64,000 bases of DNA from Holdemania sp. Marseille-P2844 (GCF_900120005.1 NZ_LT635454.1:402759-466758); one strand, 5' to 3'. Counted from the stretch's first letter, positions 50,652-60,201 are shown. Numbers and translations: made by a program. The notes: generated from the letters alone by a model not told the origin.

Positions 50652-51401
50652 CTAACGTGTGTTATTTAAATGGACGACATATTTGTAATCGAGCGCCCGA
50701 TAGCTGTTTTGCGAAAACTCAATCGGTTTGTTGTCCGCAGTGTAGGTAATCCGCTCCCGATACATGATCGGTTCATCTTCGCTGATGAATAGTTCCTGTT
50801 TCAGCTGGCGCGAGGCGATGCGGGCTTCTATGATTTCATCCGCGCAGCCGATCTGAATTCCCAACGTTTCATATAACTCATAAAGCGAGGTATTTTCATC
50901 CAGATCTTCCGGTTTGATCAGGCAGCCGATCTGCGGGTGAATATACGTGTCATGAACGCCGATAATCCGGCCGTTCTTTAAACGCAGCCGTTTTAAAAAG
51001 TAAACCTCCCCGCCTAACGGAAGCTGAAGATATTCGCTGACCAGCGGATTGGCAGGCTCGGTTTTAAACTGCAGAATGATCGACGAGGGCCGGCCGCCGG
51101 ATTTCTTAAGCGAAGTTGAAAAACCAACGACCTCGCCAAGGTTGCTGTAGGTTCTTAACGGCATCACTTTTGCCAGTTTTCCCCGTTTGCGGCTGATATA
51201 GCCGGCGTCTTCCAGATCTTTCAGCGATCGGCGGATAGTGATCCGGCTGACATTGAATTCTTTCTGAAAATCGAGTTCCGAAGGCAGACTTGAATTCTCA
51301 GGATATTGCCCTGTTTCTATCCGACTCAGGATAATCTCATAAATTTTCATGTATAAAGGCGCTTTTTTTTCCGACGCATTCCCATTGATTTCCGAGGTCA
51401 T
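50652..51401 (-). CDS. GntR-family regulator with UTRA domain
   Basis: 249 aa from the ATG at 51401 (GGAAGGA upstream; an ATG 7 codons earlier is less well placed). N-terminal winged helix: APLYMKIYEIILSRIETGQY, LPSELDFQKEFNVSRITIRRSLKDLEDAGYI. The C-terminal UTRA ligand domain (about 95-240, ending ITYTADNKPIEFSQNSYR) binds sugar phosphates or similar. HutC/FarR subgroup. Convergent with the mannose-type PTS operon, which it most likely regulates. Confidence 0.9.
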   Translation of the reverse strand: MTSEINGNASEKKAPLYMKIYEIILSRIETGQYPENSSLPSELDFQKEFNVSRITIRRSLKDLEDAGYISRKRGKLAKVMPLRTYSNLGEVVGFSTSLKKSGGRPSSIILQFKTEPANPLVSEYLQLPLGGEVYFLKRLRLKNGRIIGVHDTYIHPQIGCLIKPEDLDENTSLYELYETLGIQIGCADEIIEARIASRQLKQELFISEDEPIMYRERITYTADNKPIEFSQNSYRALDYKYVVHLNNTR

Positions 51402-51445
51402 TCTATAAGATTCCTTCCGCATGGTAGATCAATTTTATTGGCCTC

Positions 51446-51474
51446 ATTATACCATGGATAAAGTGGGTTTTCAA
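51446..51474 (-). promoter_or_regulatory. Promoter of gntR gene
   Basis: Minus strand TTGAAA, 17-nt spacer, TATAAT. Confidence 0.7.
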
Positions 51475-51622
51475 TGTAACCCGGCCGTTCTGACGCTGCG
51501 GAAAGTTACAATGTCCGCGGGTTTTATGCGGCAAATTTTAAAATAAGCTTGAACGATGAACGAAAACAAAGTCTGACGGACTGCCTTGTTTTCTCAATCC
51601 GGTATACTTTTAAGCGTAAACA

Positions 51623-51663
51623 GAAAAATCCCGACCCGGCGAAGCGGCGCCGGAACGGGATTC
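51623..51663 (-). terminator. Terminator of adhE
   Basis: Minus strand stem AATCCCG with CGGGATT plus inner CGGCG/CGCCG, then TTTCTG. The rest of 51475-51743 shows no gene. Confidence 0.75.
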
Positions 51664-51743
51664 AGGAAAGGTGGAACGTCTGAACTGAGGAATATCAGTT
51701 CCAACAGAAATGATTGGTATGAAGAAGGGAAAGGCGGACTCGT

Positions 51744-54371
51744 TTATTTCGTGTAATAGCTGGTGTCGCCTTCATAGGAAGCCCGCAGGATGTCGATCAT
51801 ATCGTTGACCATCGGCACGCGCGGATTGGCTGGGGAGCACTGGTCCTCGTAAGCCAGATAAGCGATCTTTTCCTTCGCGCCGTCCCAGGCCTTTGCATCC
51901 AGACCCTGTTCCTTGAAGCTCATCTTGATGCCGCAGTCCGCGCCCAGATCCGCGCAGGCTTTGGCATAGGCGACGACGCCTTCTTCAACGGTGTTGAATT
52001 TCAGGCCGATCAAGCGGGCCAGTTCCGCGTATTTCTCATCGGCTTTGTAATAGTTGTATTTCGGCCAGACGCCCGGCTTTTCCGGCTTGGTTCCGTTATA
52101 GCGGATGACGTATGGCAGTAAGATCGCGTTGGCGCGGCCGTGCGGCACGTGGAATTCAGCGCCGATCTTGTGCGCCAGAGAATGATTCATGCCTAAGAAT
52201 GCGTTGGCGAAGGCCATGCCCGCCAAGGTTGCGGCGTTATGCATCTTTTCGCGCGCTTCCGGATCGTTCTTGCCGTTGGCAACCGCCCGCGGCAGATATT
52301 CGAAGACCATCTTGATCGCCTGCAGCGCCAGACCATCGGTGAAATCAGAGGCCAGCGTGGAAACATAAGCTTCCGTCGCATGCGTCAGCACGTCCATGCC
52401 GGTGTCGGCAGTAATCGAAGCCGGCAGACTCATCGTCAGGGCTGGGTCGACGATCGCGACGGTCGGCGTCAGGGAGTAATCGGTCAGCGGGTATTTCTTG
52501 TTTTCCTCTTTATCGGTGATGACGGCGAACGGCGTTACTTCTGAACCGGTGCCGGAAGTCGTCGGGATGCAGACCAGCTTGGACTTTTTGCCCAGTTCCG
52601 GATAGCGGAAGGCCCGCTTGCGGATGTCCATGAACTTCTGCTTCAGATCGTCAAAGTTAACGTCCGGCTGTTCGTAGAATAACCACATGCCCTTCGCCGC
52701 GTCCATTGAGGAACCGCCGCCGATTGCGATGATCGTATCCGGCCGGAACGCCTGCATCAGGCTCAGGCCCTTCTTGACGGTCTGGATGGACGGATCCGGT
52801 TCGACGTCGCAGAACAGCTGAACCTGAACCTTGTTGCGGCGCTGTTCCAGCTGATCGGTAACGCGGGTGACATAGCCCAGATCGACCATTGAGCGGTCGG
52901 TAACGATGAAGACCCGCTCCACGTCCCGCATGCTGTGGAGATATTCGATGGAATCTCTTTCAAAATAGATCTTGGACGGCACTTTAAACCACTGCATATT
53001 GTTTCTCCTTTTTCCGATCTTCTTGATATTCAGCAGATTGACGGCGCTGACGTTGTCCGATACGGAGTTGTGGCCGTAAGAGCCGCAGCCCAGGGTCAGG
53101 GATGGGATAAAGGAGTTGTAGACGTTGCCGATGCCGCCGAAGGTGCTCGGTGAATTCCAGATGATCCGGCAGGCTTTGATCCGTTCGCCGAAGCGCTTGG
53201 CCAAATCCGCGTTGGCGGTGTGGATGGCGGCGCTGTGACCGATGCCGTTGAACATGACCATCGCTTCCGCCTTATCGAACCCATCTTCGACCGATTCCGC
53301 TTTCAGCATGGCCAGCACCGGCGATAATTTCTCGCGGGTCAGCGGTTCGTTCGGTCCGACTTCCTTACATTCCACGATGATGATGCTGGTGCGCGGATTG
53401 ACGGTGAAGCCGGCCCGCTCGGCGATCCAGGCGGCGGACTTACCAACGATATCCGGATTCAGCTTGGCTGCGCCGACATTTTTGGTGAAGGCCTTGACGC
53501 CGAACATGTACTGCTCGAGCATTTCTTTTTCTTTCTTATTTGCATAGTGGACATTGTAATTTTTGAACTGATCCTTGACGTCGTCATAGATTTCCTTGTC
53601 GACGATGACGGCTTGTTCCGATGCGCAGATCATGCCATTGTCAAACGCCTTGGACAGCGCGATGTCGTTGACCGCCTGTTTGATATCGGCGGTCGTTTCA
53701 ATGTAGGCTGGAACGTTGCCCGCGCCGACGCCCAGGGCCGGCTTGCCGCAGCTGTACGCCGCCTTGACCATCGCGTTGCCGCCGGTAGCCAGGATCGTTG
53801 CGACGCCCGGATGATTCATCAGCGCCGAGGTTGCTTCCATGCTCGGATGTTCGATCCACTGAATGCAGTTTTTCGGCGCGCCCGCTTTGACCGCCGCTTC
53901 ATAGACGACCTTGGCGGCCGCAACGGAGCACTGCTGGGCATTCGGATGGAAACCGAAGATGATCGGGTTTCTCGTCTTCAGACAGATCAAACTCTTGAAA
54001 ATCGCGGTGGACGTCGGATTGGTGACCGGGGTGACGCCGGCGACGACGCCGACTGGTTCGGCGACATAGGTTAATCCCTGAACCTCGTCTTCCTTGATGA
54101 CGCCGACCGATTTTAGATGCCGCATATGGTTGACAACATATTCGCAGGCGAACAGATTCTTGGTGGCCTTGTCTTCAAAGACGCCGCGCTTGGTTTCCTC
54201 AATCGCCAGTTTGGCTAATTCGCCGTGTTTATCCAGGGCTGCGACCGAACATTTGGCGACGATGTAGTCGACCTGATCCTGATCCAGCTTTAAAAAGTCA
54301 TCCAGGGCTTTCAAGCCGTTTTCAACTAATTGATTGACTTCCGCCTGAGCCGGGCTAAGTGTTTCTTCCAT
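51744..54371 (-). CDS. adhE: Bifunctional acetaldehyde-CoA/alcohol dehydrogenase
   Basis: 875 aa from the ATG at 54371 (AAGGAGGATATTCTG upstream); the longer frame passes into the Rex box and promoter. The N-terminal aldehyde dehydrogenase domain (about 1-440) has catalytic Cys249 in NGMICASEQ. The C-terminal iron-dependent alcohol dehydrogenase domain (about 455-875) has the [10 protein letters not shown] motif and metal His residues in [10 protein letters not shown] and HVPHGRANA. It turns acetyl-CoA to ethanol and regenerates two NAD+ during fermentation. Long helical filaments (spirosomes) are known for the family. Confidence 0.96.
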   Translation of the reverse strand: MEETLSPAQAEVNQLVENGLKALDDFLKLDQDQVDYIVAKCSVAALDKHGELAKLAIEETKRGVFEDKATKNLFACEYVVNHMRHLKSVGVIKEDEVQGLTYVAEPVGVVAGVTPVTNPTSTAIFKSLICLKTRNPIIFGFHPNAQQCSVAAAKVVYEAAVKAGAPKNCIQWIEHPSMEATSALMNHPGVATILATGGNAMVKAAYSCGKPALGVGAGNVPAYIETTADIKQAVNDIALSKAFDNGMICASEQAVIVDKEIYDDVKDQFKNYNVHYANKKEKEMLEQYMFGVKAFTKNVGAAKLNPDIVGKSAAWIAERAGFTVNPRTSIIIVECKEVGPNEPLTREKLSPVLAMLKAESVEDGFDKAEAMVMFNGIGHSAAIHTANADLAKRFGERIKACRIIWNSPSTFGGIGNVYNSFIPSLTLGCGSYGHNSVSDNVSAVNLLNIKKIGKRRNNMQWFKVPSKIYFERDSIEYLHSMRDVERVFIVTDRSMVDLGYVTRVTDQLEQRRNKVQVQLFCDVEPDPSIQTVKKGLSLMQAFRPDTIIAIGGGSSMDAAKGMWLFYEQPDVNFDDLKQKFMDIRKRAFRYPELGKKSKLVCIPTTSGTGSEVTPFAVITDKEENKKYPLTDYSLTPTVAIVDPALTMSLPASITADTGMDVLTHATEAYVSTLASDFTDGLALQAIKMVFEYLPRAVANGKNDPEAREKMHNAATLAGMAFANAFLGMNHSLAHKIGAEFHVPHGRANAILLPYVIRYNGTKPEKPGVWPKYNYYKADEKYAELARLIGLKFNTVEEGVVAYAKACADLGADCGIKMSFKEQGLDAKAWDGAKEKIAYLAYEDQCSPANPRVPMVNDMIDILRASYEGDTSYYTK

Positions 54372-54387
54372 CAGAATATCCTCCTTG

Positions 54388-54405
54388 TTGTGAATTGTTT
54401 CACTT
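54388..54405 (-). promoter_or_regulatory. Rex-type operator of adhE
   Basis: TTGTGAA-TTGT-TTCACTT fits the Rex box TTGTGAA-N4-TTCACAA except the last two bases. It lies just downstream of the predicted transcript start, so NADH-free Rex would block adhE. Confidence 0.65.
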
Positions 54406-54420
54406 GTCTTTACGGGTGTG

Positions 54421-54449
54421 ATTATAGCATGTCGAAATGGACGTTGCAA
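54421..54449 (-). promoter_or_regulatory. Promoter of adhE
   Basis: Minus strand TTGCAA, 17-nt spacer, TATAAT. Confidence 0.75.
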
Positions 54450-54607
54450 TAGGCTTATGACAACTTTTTCACAAGTAAACGGTTACATTGAAAAAAAGTT
54501 TTTCCGGTACCGCTTACATCAAAATTCTTCAGAAATCGACAGAATTCCGACGGCCTGCCCAGCTGAAAAAGCCGCCGCCGCATATCGTAGCAGTGGAGGT
54601 GACAGCG

Positions 54608-56527
54608 ATGCAATATGGTACTTTAATCGTAGAAGTAACCGTCGCTCAGCAAGCACTGCCGATCGAAGGCGCGGCGATCTTGGTGACTAACGAAGATCAG
54701 ACCATCAACCTGCGGTTAAGCAGCGGAGCGAACGGGAAGAGTCCGGTAATTCGAATCGAAGCGCCCGACCGCGAGTTGAGCTTGAATCCCGACAACCAGA
54801 CAACCCCGTACGCGCAGGTGCATGTAACGGTGTCCAAGGCCGGATTTGCGGACCGGACATTCCGCAACGTTCAGATTTTTGCGCAGGAGGAAGCGCTGCT
54901 GCAGGTGGACCTGCTCAATGCCGACGAGGAACTGGCCCCGCAGTTTGAGGAATTCATCGAGATTCCCGAACATGCCCTGACCCGTTCCATGGCCCGTTCC
55001 TGCGGCTGCTCGCGCGGGGGCTGCTGCGGCTTTAACGAGAGTGTTGCCGCGGGCGATGCCGAGGAATCAATCGCGCCGTACATTCTGGATTATCCGATTA
55101 TCCCGAAATATGTAACCGTGCATCTGGGCCGGCCGACATCCAATGCCCAGAATGTGACGGTAACCTTCAAGGACTACATTAAGAATGTAGCGTCCAGCGA
55201 AATTTATCCGACCTGGCCGGAACAGAGTCTGCGCGCGAATATCTACTGTCAGATTTCACTGTGCTTGAACCGTGTGTATACCGAATGGTACCGCAGCCGC
55301 GGTTATTCGTTCGATATCACCAACAGCACGGCGTTCGATCAGTATTTCGTGTATGGCCGGGATATTTTTACCAGCATCAGCAAGATCGTCGACGATATTT
55401 TCAACGAATATATCCGCAAGGTAAACACGGTCAATCCGTATTATGCGGAATATTGCGACGGCCGGCAGGTATGGTGCAAAGGCTTAAAGCAATGGGGCAC
55501 CGTCGATCAGGCGAACAAGGGACTCAACGCTTTCGAAATCCTGCAATATTATTATGGCGACGATATTGAATTGATTGACACAAGCCGGATCGAAGGGGTT
55601 ACCGGATCGTTCCCGGGCTTGAATCTGCAGCGCGGCGTGCGCAGCGACAGCGTGGCGATCATCCAGAATCAGCTGAACCGGATTGCCGTGAACTATCCGA
55701 ACATTCCGCCGACCTATCCGATCGACGGCATTTTCGGGGAAGGCACGGAAAATGCGGTCAGGGCGTTTCAGCGTCAGTTCTCGCTGACGGCGGACGGCAT
55801 TGTCGGCAAAGCGACGTGGTATAAAATTTCCTATATCTATGTGGCGGTGAAAAAGCTGGCCGAACTGAGTTCTGAAGGTGTTGAGGACCGGCTGCCGGGC
55901 GTTTATCCGGGAAGAGCGCTGCGCCAGGGCGACCGCAATGTCTATGTGCAGGAAATTCAGTTTTACCTGCAGAAGATCGCGCTGTTTACCTCGCGCGTGC
56001 CGACGGTGAAGATCGACAGCAGCTTCGGCGCTTCGACCCGCAACGCTGTCGTGGCATTTCAGCGGCTGGCAGGCTTAACGCCGGACGGCATCGTGGGCCG
56101 GCAGACCTGGGATACCCTGGTGCGGGCGTATCGGGAAACGCAGTCGATCGTCCCGCCGCTCTCACAGAAGATTCCGGCCTATCCGGGAACGTCGCTGCGC
56201 TTAGGCAGCCGCGGTGAGAATGTCAGCATCATGCAGATGGCGCTGAATGTAATCAATCAGGGCTGGGGCAATTCCAATCAGCTGGTCGTCGACGGCATCT
56301 TCGGTGCGGCGACGGAAGCAGCGGTGCGGGCGTTCCAGACCCGCGTGGGCTTAACGGCTGACGGGATCATCGGACGAAATACCTGGGGTGCGATTTCCGA
56401 ACAGTACAGCATTGCGACCAACAACGCGGTGGCTTTGTCGGAACAGAATTTCGAGTTGTACCGGTTCTTATATGAGAACTATACAAGCTTGATGTATTCC
56501 GTGGATAACGATCAGTCGAATTTATAA
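54608..56527 (+). CDS. Triple peptidoglycan-binding-repeat protein
   Basis: 639 aa from the ATG at 54608, which has GGAGGTGA 5 nt upstream; a longer frame from a TTG at 54488 has no such site. Residues about 1-115 look like a CnaB/carboxypeptidase-regulatory beta domain. A Cys-rich cluster SCGCSRGGCCG follows near 134-144. A middle domain without recognised motif spans about 160-360. Three PG_binding_1 repeats close the protein, each with the IDGIFGEGTENAVRAFQ / GLTADGIIGRNTW pattern (about 378-450, 472-540, 560-630). No signal peptide. Similar proteins in clostridia are linked to the spore cortex or cell wall, but no hydrolase domain is seen here. Confidence 0.82.
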   Translation: MQYGTLIVEVTVAQQALPIEGAAILVTNEDQTINLRLSSGANGKSPVIRIEAPDRELSLNPDNQTTPYAQVHVTVSKAGFADRTFRNVQIFAQEEALLQVDLLNADEELAPQFEEFIEIPEHALTRSMARSCGCSRGGCCGFNESVAAGDAEESIAPYILDYPIIPKYVTVHLGRPTSNAQNVTVTFKDYIKNVASSEIYPTWPEQSLRANIYCQISLCLNRVYTEWYRSRGYSFDITNSTAFDQYFVYGRDIFTSISKIVDDIFNEYIRKVNTVNPYYAEYCDGRQVWCKGLKQWGTVDQANKGLNAFEILQYYYGDDIELIDTSRIEGVTGSFPGLNLQRGVRSDSVAIIQNQLNRIAVNYPNIPPTYPIDGIFGEGTENAVRAFQRQFSLTADGIVGKATWYKISYIYVAVKKLAELSSEGVEDRLPGVYPGRALRQGDRNVYVQEIQFYLQKIALFTSRVPTVKIDSSFGASTRNAVVAFQRLAGLTPDGIVGRQTWDTLVRAYRETQSIVPPLSQKIPAYPGTSLRLGSRGENVSIMQMALNVINQGWGNSNQLVVDGIFGAATEAAVRAFQTRVGLTADGIIGRNTWGAISEQYSIATNNAVALSEQNFELYRFLYENYTSLMYSVDNDQSNL

Positions 56528-56558
56528 CGAGAATCTTCACGTAACGAGAATCTTCACG
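56525..56558 (+). repeat. 17-bp perfect tandem duplication
   Basis: TAACGAGAATCTTCACG occurs twice head to tail; the first copy starts within the stop codon of the PG-binding gene. Confidence 0.85.
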
Positions 56559-56579
56559 GCAGGAATTGAATTAAGCCAT

Positions 56580-56612
56580 GAAAAAGGTTCGCCTGTAAGC
56601 GCGGACCTTTTT
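56580..56612 (+). terminator. Terminator after PG-binding gene
   Basis: AAAAGGTTCGC pairs with GCGGACCTTTT, then TTC. Confidence 0.7.
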
Positions 56613-56760
56613 CTGTCTGGATTGCATGAGGAACAATCGCATTCGCGATACGTCAGACTGCGGCGGAGGATGCTGCAGGAGGCTTAAGTGCGGGCGGCCT
56701 GTAAAAATAAAAAGATGCCGCAAGTCGGGCATCCAGAATAAAGCTTCATGAATTTCCAAG

Positions 56761-57033
56761 TCAATAACGAACGGTAAACCGTTTTTCTTTTAATTGAGTA
56801 GGGATCGGCTTGCAACTGAGGTTTTCGACGTGGATAAACCGGTCGCCCCTGCGGATCCGGCTCAGCAGTTGATGCAAAGCTGCGGTTTCGCCCTGCAGCT
56901 CCATTTCCACCATCCCGTTTTCCATGTTGCGGATCCAGCCTGTAATTTGCAGCGAATTGGCCAGCGACTGGACAAACCATCGAAAGCCCACGCCCTGGAC
57001 CTGTCCCTGAACTACGGCATATATTCTTTCCAT
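56761..57033 (-). CDS. acyP: Acylphosphatase
   Basis: 90 aa, the usual family size. Starts MERIYAVVQGQVQGVGFRWF, with the phosphate loop and catalytic Arg in VQGVGFR, and GWIRNMENGMVEMELQG with the catalytic Asn. Hydrolyses acyl phosphates such as acetyl phosphate or carbamoyl phosphate in the cytoplasm. Start chosen because of GGCGGAG just upstream; a longer frame adds 13 non-conserved residues. Confidence 0.92.
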   Translation of the reverse strand: MERIYAVVQGQVQGVGFRWFVQSLANSLQITGWIRNMENGMVEMELQGETAALHQLLSRIRRGDRFIHVENLSCKPIPTQLKEKRFTVRY

Positions 57034-57215
57034 GATGTCTCCGCCCTTTCTGCTTTTATGAATATGGTTCACCCTTGTTTAATCTCATTGTACTGCGAAG
57101 AAGGAAGGCCTGTCCAGCGAAGAACGTGCTGAAAATATGAATTTTCAAGATGATAAGTTTCTGTTTTCCGGTTACAATAAGATTGAGGTCAAAAATCCGA
57201 TCTGCTGGAAGATGG

Positions 57216-57284
57216 ATGCGCAAAACAGACTTTAAAAATCTGATCAGCCTGATCAAAGAGCTCCTGGCCGCAAACAGAAAATGA
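57216..57284 (+). CDS. Possible 22-aa small ORF
   Basis: MRKTDFKNLISLIKELLAANRK would be an amphipathic basic helix. A weak GGAAGATGG lies before the ATG, and a TACAAT hexamer is found near 57173. Could be a chance ORF; the region 57034-57330 otherwise holds nothing recognised. Confidence 0.2.
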   Translation: MRKTDFKNLISLIKELLAANRK

Positions 57285-57331
57285 ATTGGGCTACACTTGT
57301 GTTTAAATGTCTAAATCTGGAAGATGAATGC

Positions 57332-57360
57332 TTGACAGTTCTTCAACTGAATGATATATT
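57332..57360 (+). promoter_or_regulatory. Promoter of P-type ATPase leader
   Basis: TTGACA, 17-nt spacer, TATATT, just before the riboswitch. Confidence 0.78.
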
Positions 57361-57377
57361 ACGCTTGCCATTGGATC

Positions 57378-57474
57378 AATGGGGAGTAGCTGCGCAGCGA
57401 TGCGTGCTGTATTCGTCATCACGATCTGTTCTTACAGATCCGGATGCAGCAATCAGAAATGATGGGCAAGACCG
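57378..57474 (+). ncRNA. yybP-ykoY (Mn2+) riboswitch upstream of P-type ATPase
   Basis: Conserved elements in order: ATGGGGAGTAGCTGCGC, CGTCATCACGATCTG, ACAGATCCGGATGCAGCA, and ATCAGAAATGATGGGCAAGACC. These match the class (GGGGAGUAG, GUCAUCA with a CCGG-closing hairpin, and a 3' GCAAGACC loop). Expected to sense Mn2+ and permit transcription of the exporter. Confidence 0.88.
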
Positions 57475-57511
57475 TTATCTTCAGGTTTTGAAGGTAGGCT
57501 TGCCTTTTTTT
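57465..57511 (+). terminator. Attenuator of P-type ATPase leader
   Basis: GGCAAG pairs with CTTGCC, with inner TTATCTTCA/TGAAGGTA, then seven T. Its 5' arm overlaps the last conserved loop of the riboswitch, which gives a ready on/off switch. Confidence 0.8.
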
Positions 57512-57539
57512 GTGAAGGCAGCGAAGGAGGAAGATGTAG

Positions 57540-60152
57540 ATGAAAACCAGTCAAACCGCGCAGGAAGTGATCGAGGAATTAGGCAGCGATCTGAGCGCCG
57601 GGCTTACCGAGCAACAAGCAAAGGAACGGACAGAACGATATGGGTATAATGAACTGCAGGAAGTCAAGAAGGATTCTTTGCTGAAACGTTTCTTACTGCA
57701 GTTTACCGATCCGCTGATCATCGTTTTGATCTTGGCGGCACTGATTTCCATTATTGTGGATCCGGGCGAGTGGATCGACAGCCTGATCATTGTGATCGTC
57801 GTGCTGTTCAACGCAATACTGGGCGTCGTGCAGGAAAATAACGCGGAGAAATCGCTGGAAGCGCTGAAGAAGATGAGCGCGCCGCAGGCGAAGGTTATCC
57901 GCGGGGGACAGAAAAGAGTGATTCCGTCCCGGGAGCTGACCGTCGGGGACGTTGTGCTGCTGGAAGCGGGCGATTTTATTCCCAGCGACGGCCGGATTGT
58001 AGAATCCTTTAATTTGCAGATCGACGAATCAGCGCTGACCGGCGAATCGGTGCCGGTCAATAAGACCAGCGAAGCGCTGGGGCAGGACGATGTTCCGCTA
58101 GGCGACCGCAAGAACATGGCGTTCTCCAGCACGGTGGTTACCTATGGCCGGGGCACGATGGTCGTCACGGCGATCGGCATGGAAAACGAAGTCGGCAAGA
58201 TCGCCGGCATGTTGATGAACAGCGGCAAGGAAACCACACCGCTGCAGAACAAGCTGGCGCAGATTTCCAAAACGATCGGCATGCTTTGCTTAGTGATCTG
58301 CGCGGTCGTCTTTGGTATGGAAATGTTCAGCGGTATGGGCGTGCTGGAAGCATTTAAGACCGCAGTAGCGCTGGCCGTGGCGGCGATTCCGGAGGGACTG
58401 GCCACTGTCGTGACGATCGTTTTGGCGCTGGGCGTCAACAAGATGGTCAAATGCAACGCGATTGTCCGGAAACTGCCGGCGGTCGAAACGCTGGGTTCGG
58501 CGAGCATCGTCTGTTCGGATAAAACCGGCACGCTGACGCAGAACAAAATGACGGTCGTGAAGACCTATCTGCCGGAAGCGGGCATTCAGGATTTCAAAGC
58601 GGAAACCGCCGGAGATGACGTAAAAGAATTAATGCGCTGGTTCACGCTGTGCTCGGATGGCGAAGTGATTCCGGAAGCGGGGAAACTGAAAATGATCGGC
58701 GACCCGACGGAAACCGCGCTGGTGGAAGCCAGCTATAAAATGGGCGAAACCAAGCCGGAGCTGGCGAAGACGTATGTCCGCAGCGAGGAGCTGGCCTTTG
58801 ATTCTTCCCGGAAGATGATGACCGTGTTCTATCAGACGGACGAGGGGATTCTGGCGATTACCAAAGGCGGACCGGATATCGTGTTAGGCCGGTGTGAGAA
58901 TTTCGCGGGCAAAGCGGCGGCGGAGGAAGCCAACGACACGATGGCGAAAGACGCGCTGCGGGTGCTGGCGGTCGCGGTGCGGCGTTGGGATGCGATTCCG
59001 GAAAATCTGGACAGTGAAAATGTTGAGAATCATCTGACGTTTGTCGGCTTGTGCGGCATGATCGACCCGCCGCGCGACGAAGTCCGCGATGCGATTGCGC
59101 AGGCGAAGCATGGCGGCATCCGGACGATCATGATCACCGGCGACCATGTTGTCACAGCGACGGCGATCGCGAAGAATTTAGGAATTCTCGAACCCGGCCA
59201 GAAGGCCATTTCCGGCCCTGAACTGAGCGCGATGAGCGATGAAGAACTGGAAGCTCAGATCGAACAGATTTCCGTGTATGCCCGGGTAGCCCCGGAGCAT
59301 AAGGTGCGGATTGTCAAGGCATGGCAGGACAAAGGGCATGTCGTTGCGATGACGGGCGATGGCGTCAACGATTCGCCGGCGTTAAAAGCGGCGGATATCG
59401 GCTGTGCGATGGGCATTACCGGTACGGATGTCGCCAAGGGTGCGGCGGACATGGTGCTGACTGACGACAATTTTGCGACGATCATTCATGCCGTGCGTCA
59501 GGGCCGCGGAATTTACGATAACATCCGCAAGGACGTTCAATTCCTGTTGTCGAGCAACATCGGCGAAGTGCTGACAATCTTCGGCGCTTCCTGTATATCT
59601 CTGATTCCGGGATGGAATCTGGGTGTTCCGCTGATGCCGGTGCATCTGTTATGGATCAACTTGATCACCGATTCCCTGCCGGCCTTTGCGATCGGGATGG
59701 AAGAACCGGAACCGGATATTATGAACCGCAAGCCGCGCAGCAAGGATGAAAGCTTCTTCGCACACGGCCTGGGCTGGACGATTGCCTGGCAGGGCGTGAT
59801 GATCGGTACCTTGACCTTGATTTCCTATATTTTAGGCAACCGGGACGCACATGAGATCGGCATGACGATGGCGTTTGTGACGCTGGCGTTGTCGCAGCTG
59901 TTCCATTCGTTTAATGTCAAGAGCGAACACAGTATCTTTTCCAGGCAGATCTTCTCCAACAAGTATTTGTGGGGTGCGTTTGCGGTCGGCGTCGGTTTGC
60001 AGCTGTTAGTGATGTATGTGCCGTTCCTGGCGAGTGCCTTCTCAATGGCGGCGTTGGATCCAAGTCATTTGATGATCGCGGTCGGACTGGCATTTGTGCC
60101 GGTAATCGTCGTCGAGATCACAAAGCTGGCGCACCGAATGTCCCAACGGTAA
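57540..60152 (+). CDS. P2-type cation-transporting ATPase (probable Ca2+/Mn2+ exporter)
   Basis: 870 aa, cation ATPase N-terminal domain followed by ten membrane helices. Actuator motif LTGESVPVNK, membrane ion site VAAIPEGLATVV, phosphorylated Asp327 in CSDKTGTLTQNKM, and hinge MTGDGVNDSPALKAADIG. SERCA/PMCA-like by motif. Related bacterial pumps were often named calcium pumps, but several under yybP-ykoY control export Mn2+, and this one has that riboswitch. Ribosome binding site GAAGGAGG. Confidence 0.93.
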   Translation: MKTSQTAQEVIEELGSDLSAGLTEQQAKERTERYGYNELQEVKKDSLLKRFLLQFTDPLIIVLILAALISIIVDPGEWIDSLIIVIVVLFNAILGVVQENNAEKSLEALKKMSAPQAKVIRGGQKRVIPSRELTVGDVVLLEAGDFIPSDGRIVESFNLQIDESALTGESVPVNKTSEALGQDDVPLGDRKNMAFSSTVVTYGRGTMVVTAIGMENEVGKIAGMLMNSGKETTPLQNKLAQISKTIGMLCLVICAVVFGMEMFSGMGVLEAFKTAVALAVAAIPEGLATVVTIVLALGVNKMVKCNAIVRKLPAVETLGSASIVCSDKTGTLTQNKMTVVKTYLPEAGIQDFKAETAGDDVKELMRWFTLCSDGEVIPEAGKLKMIGDPTETALVEASYKMGETKPELAKTYVRSEELAFDSSRKMMTVFYQTDEGILAITKGGPDIVLGRCENFAGKAAAEEANDTMAKDALRVLAVAVRRWDAIPENLDSENVENHLTFVGLCGMIDPPRDEVRDAIAQAKHGGIRTIMITGDHVVTATAIAKNLGILEPGQKAISGPELSAMSDEELEAQIEQISVYARVAPEHKVRIVKAWQDKGHVVAMTGDGVNDSPALKAADIGCAMGITGTDVAKGAADMVLTDDNFATIIHAVRQGRGIYDNIRKDVQFLLSSNIGEVLTIFGASCISLIPGWNLGVPLMPVHLLWINLITDSLPAFAIGMEEPEPDIMNRKPRSKDESFFAHGLGWTIAWQGVMIGTLTLISYILGNRDAHEIGMTMAFVTLALSQLFHSFNVKSEHSIFSRQIFSNKYLWGAFAVGVGLQLLVMYVPFLASAFSMAALDPSHLMIAVGLAFVPVIVVEITKLAHRMSQR

Positions 60153-60201
60153 TCGGGACTCAGCTTGCAAGGGTGTTTCAGCAAATATCAGAAATAAAAA
60201 A

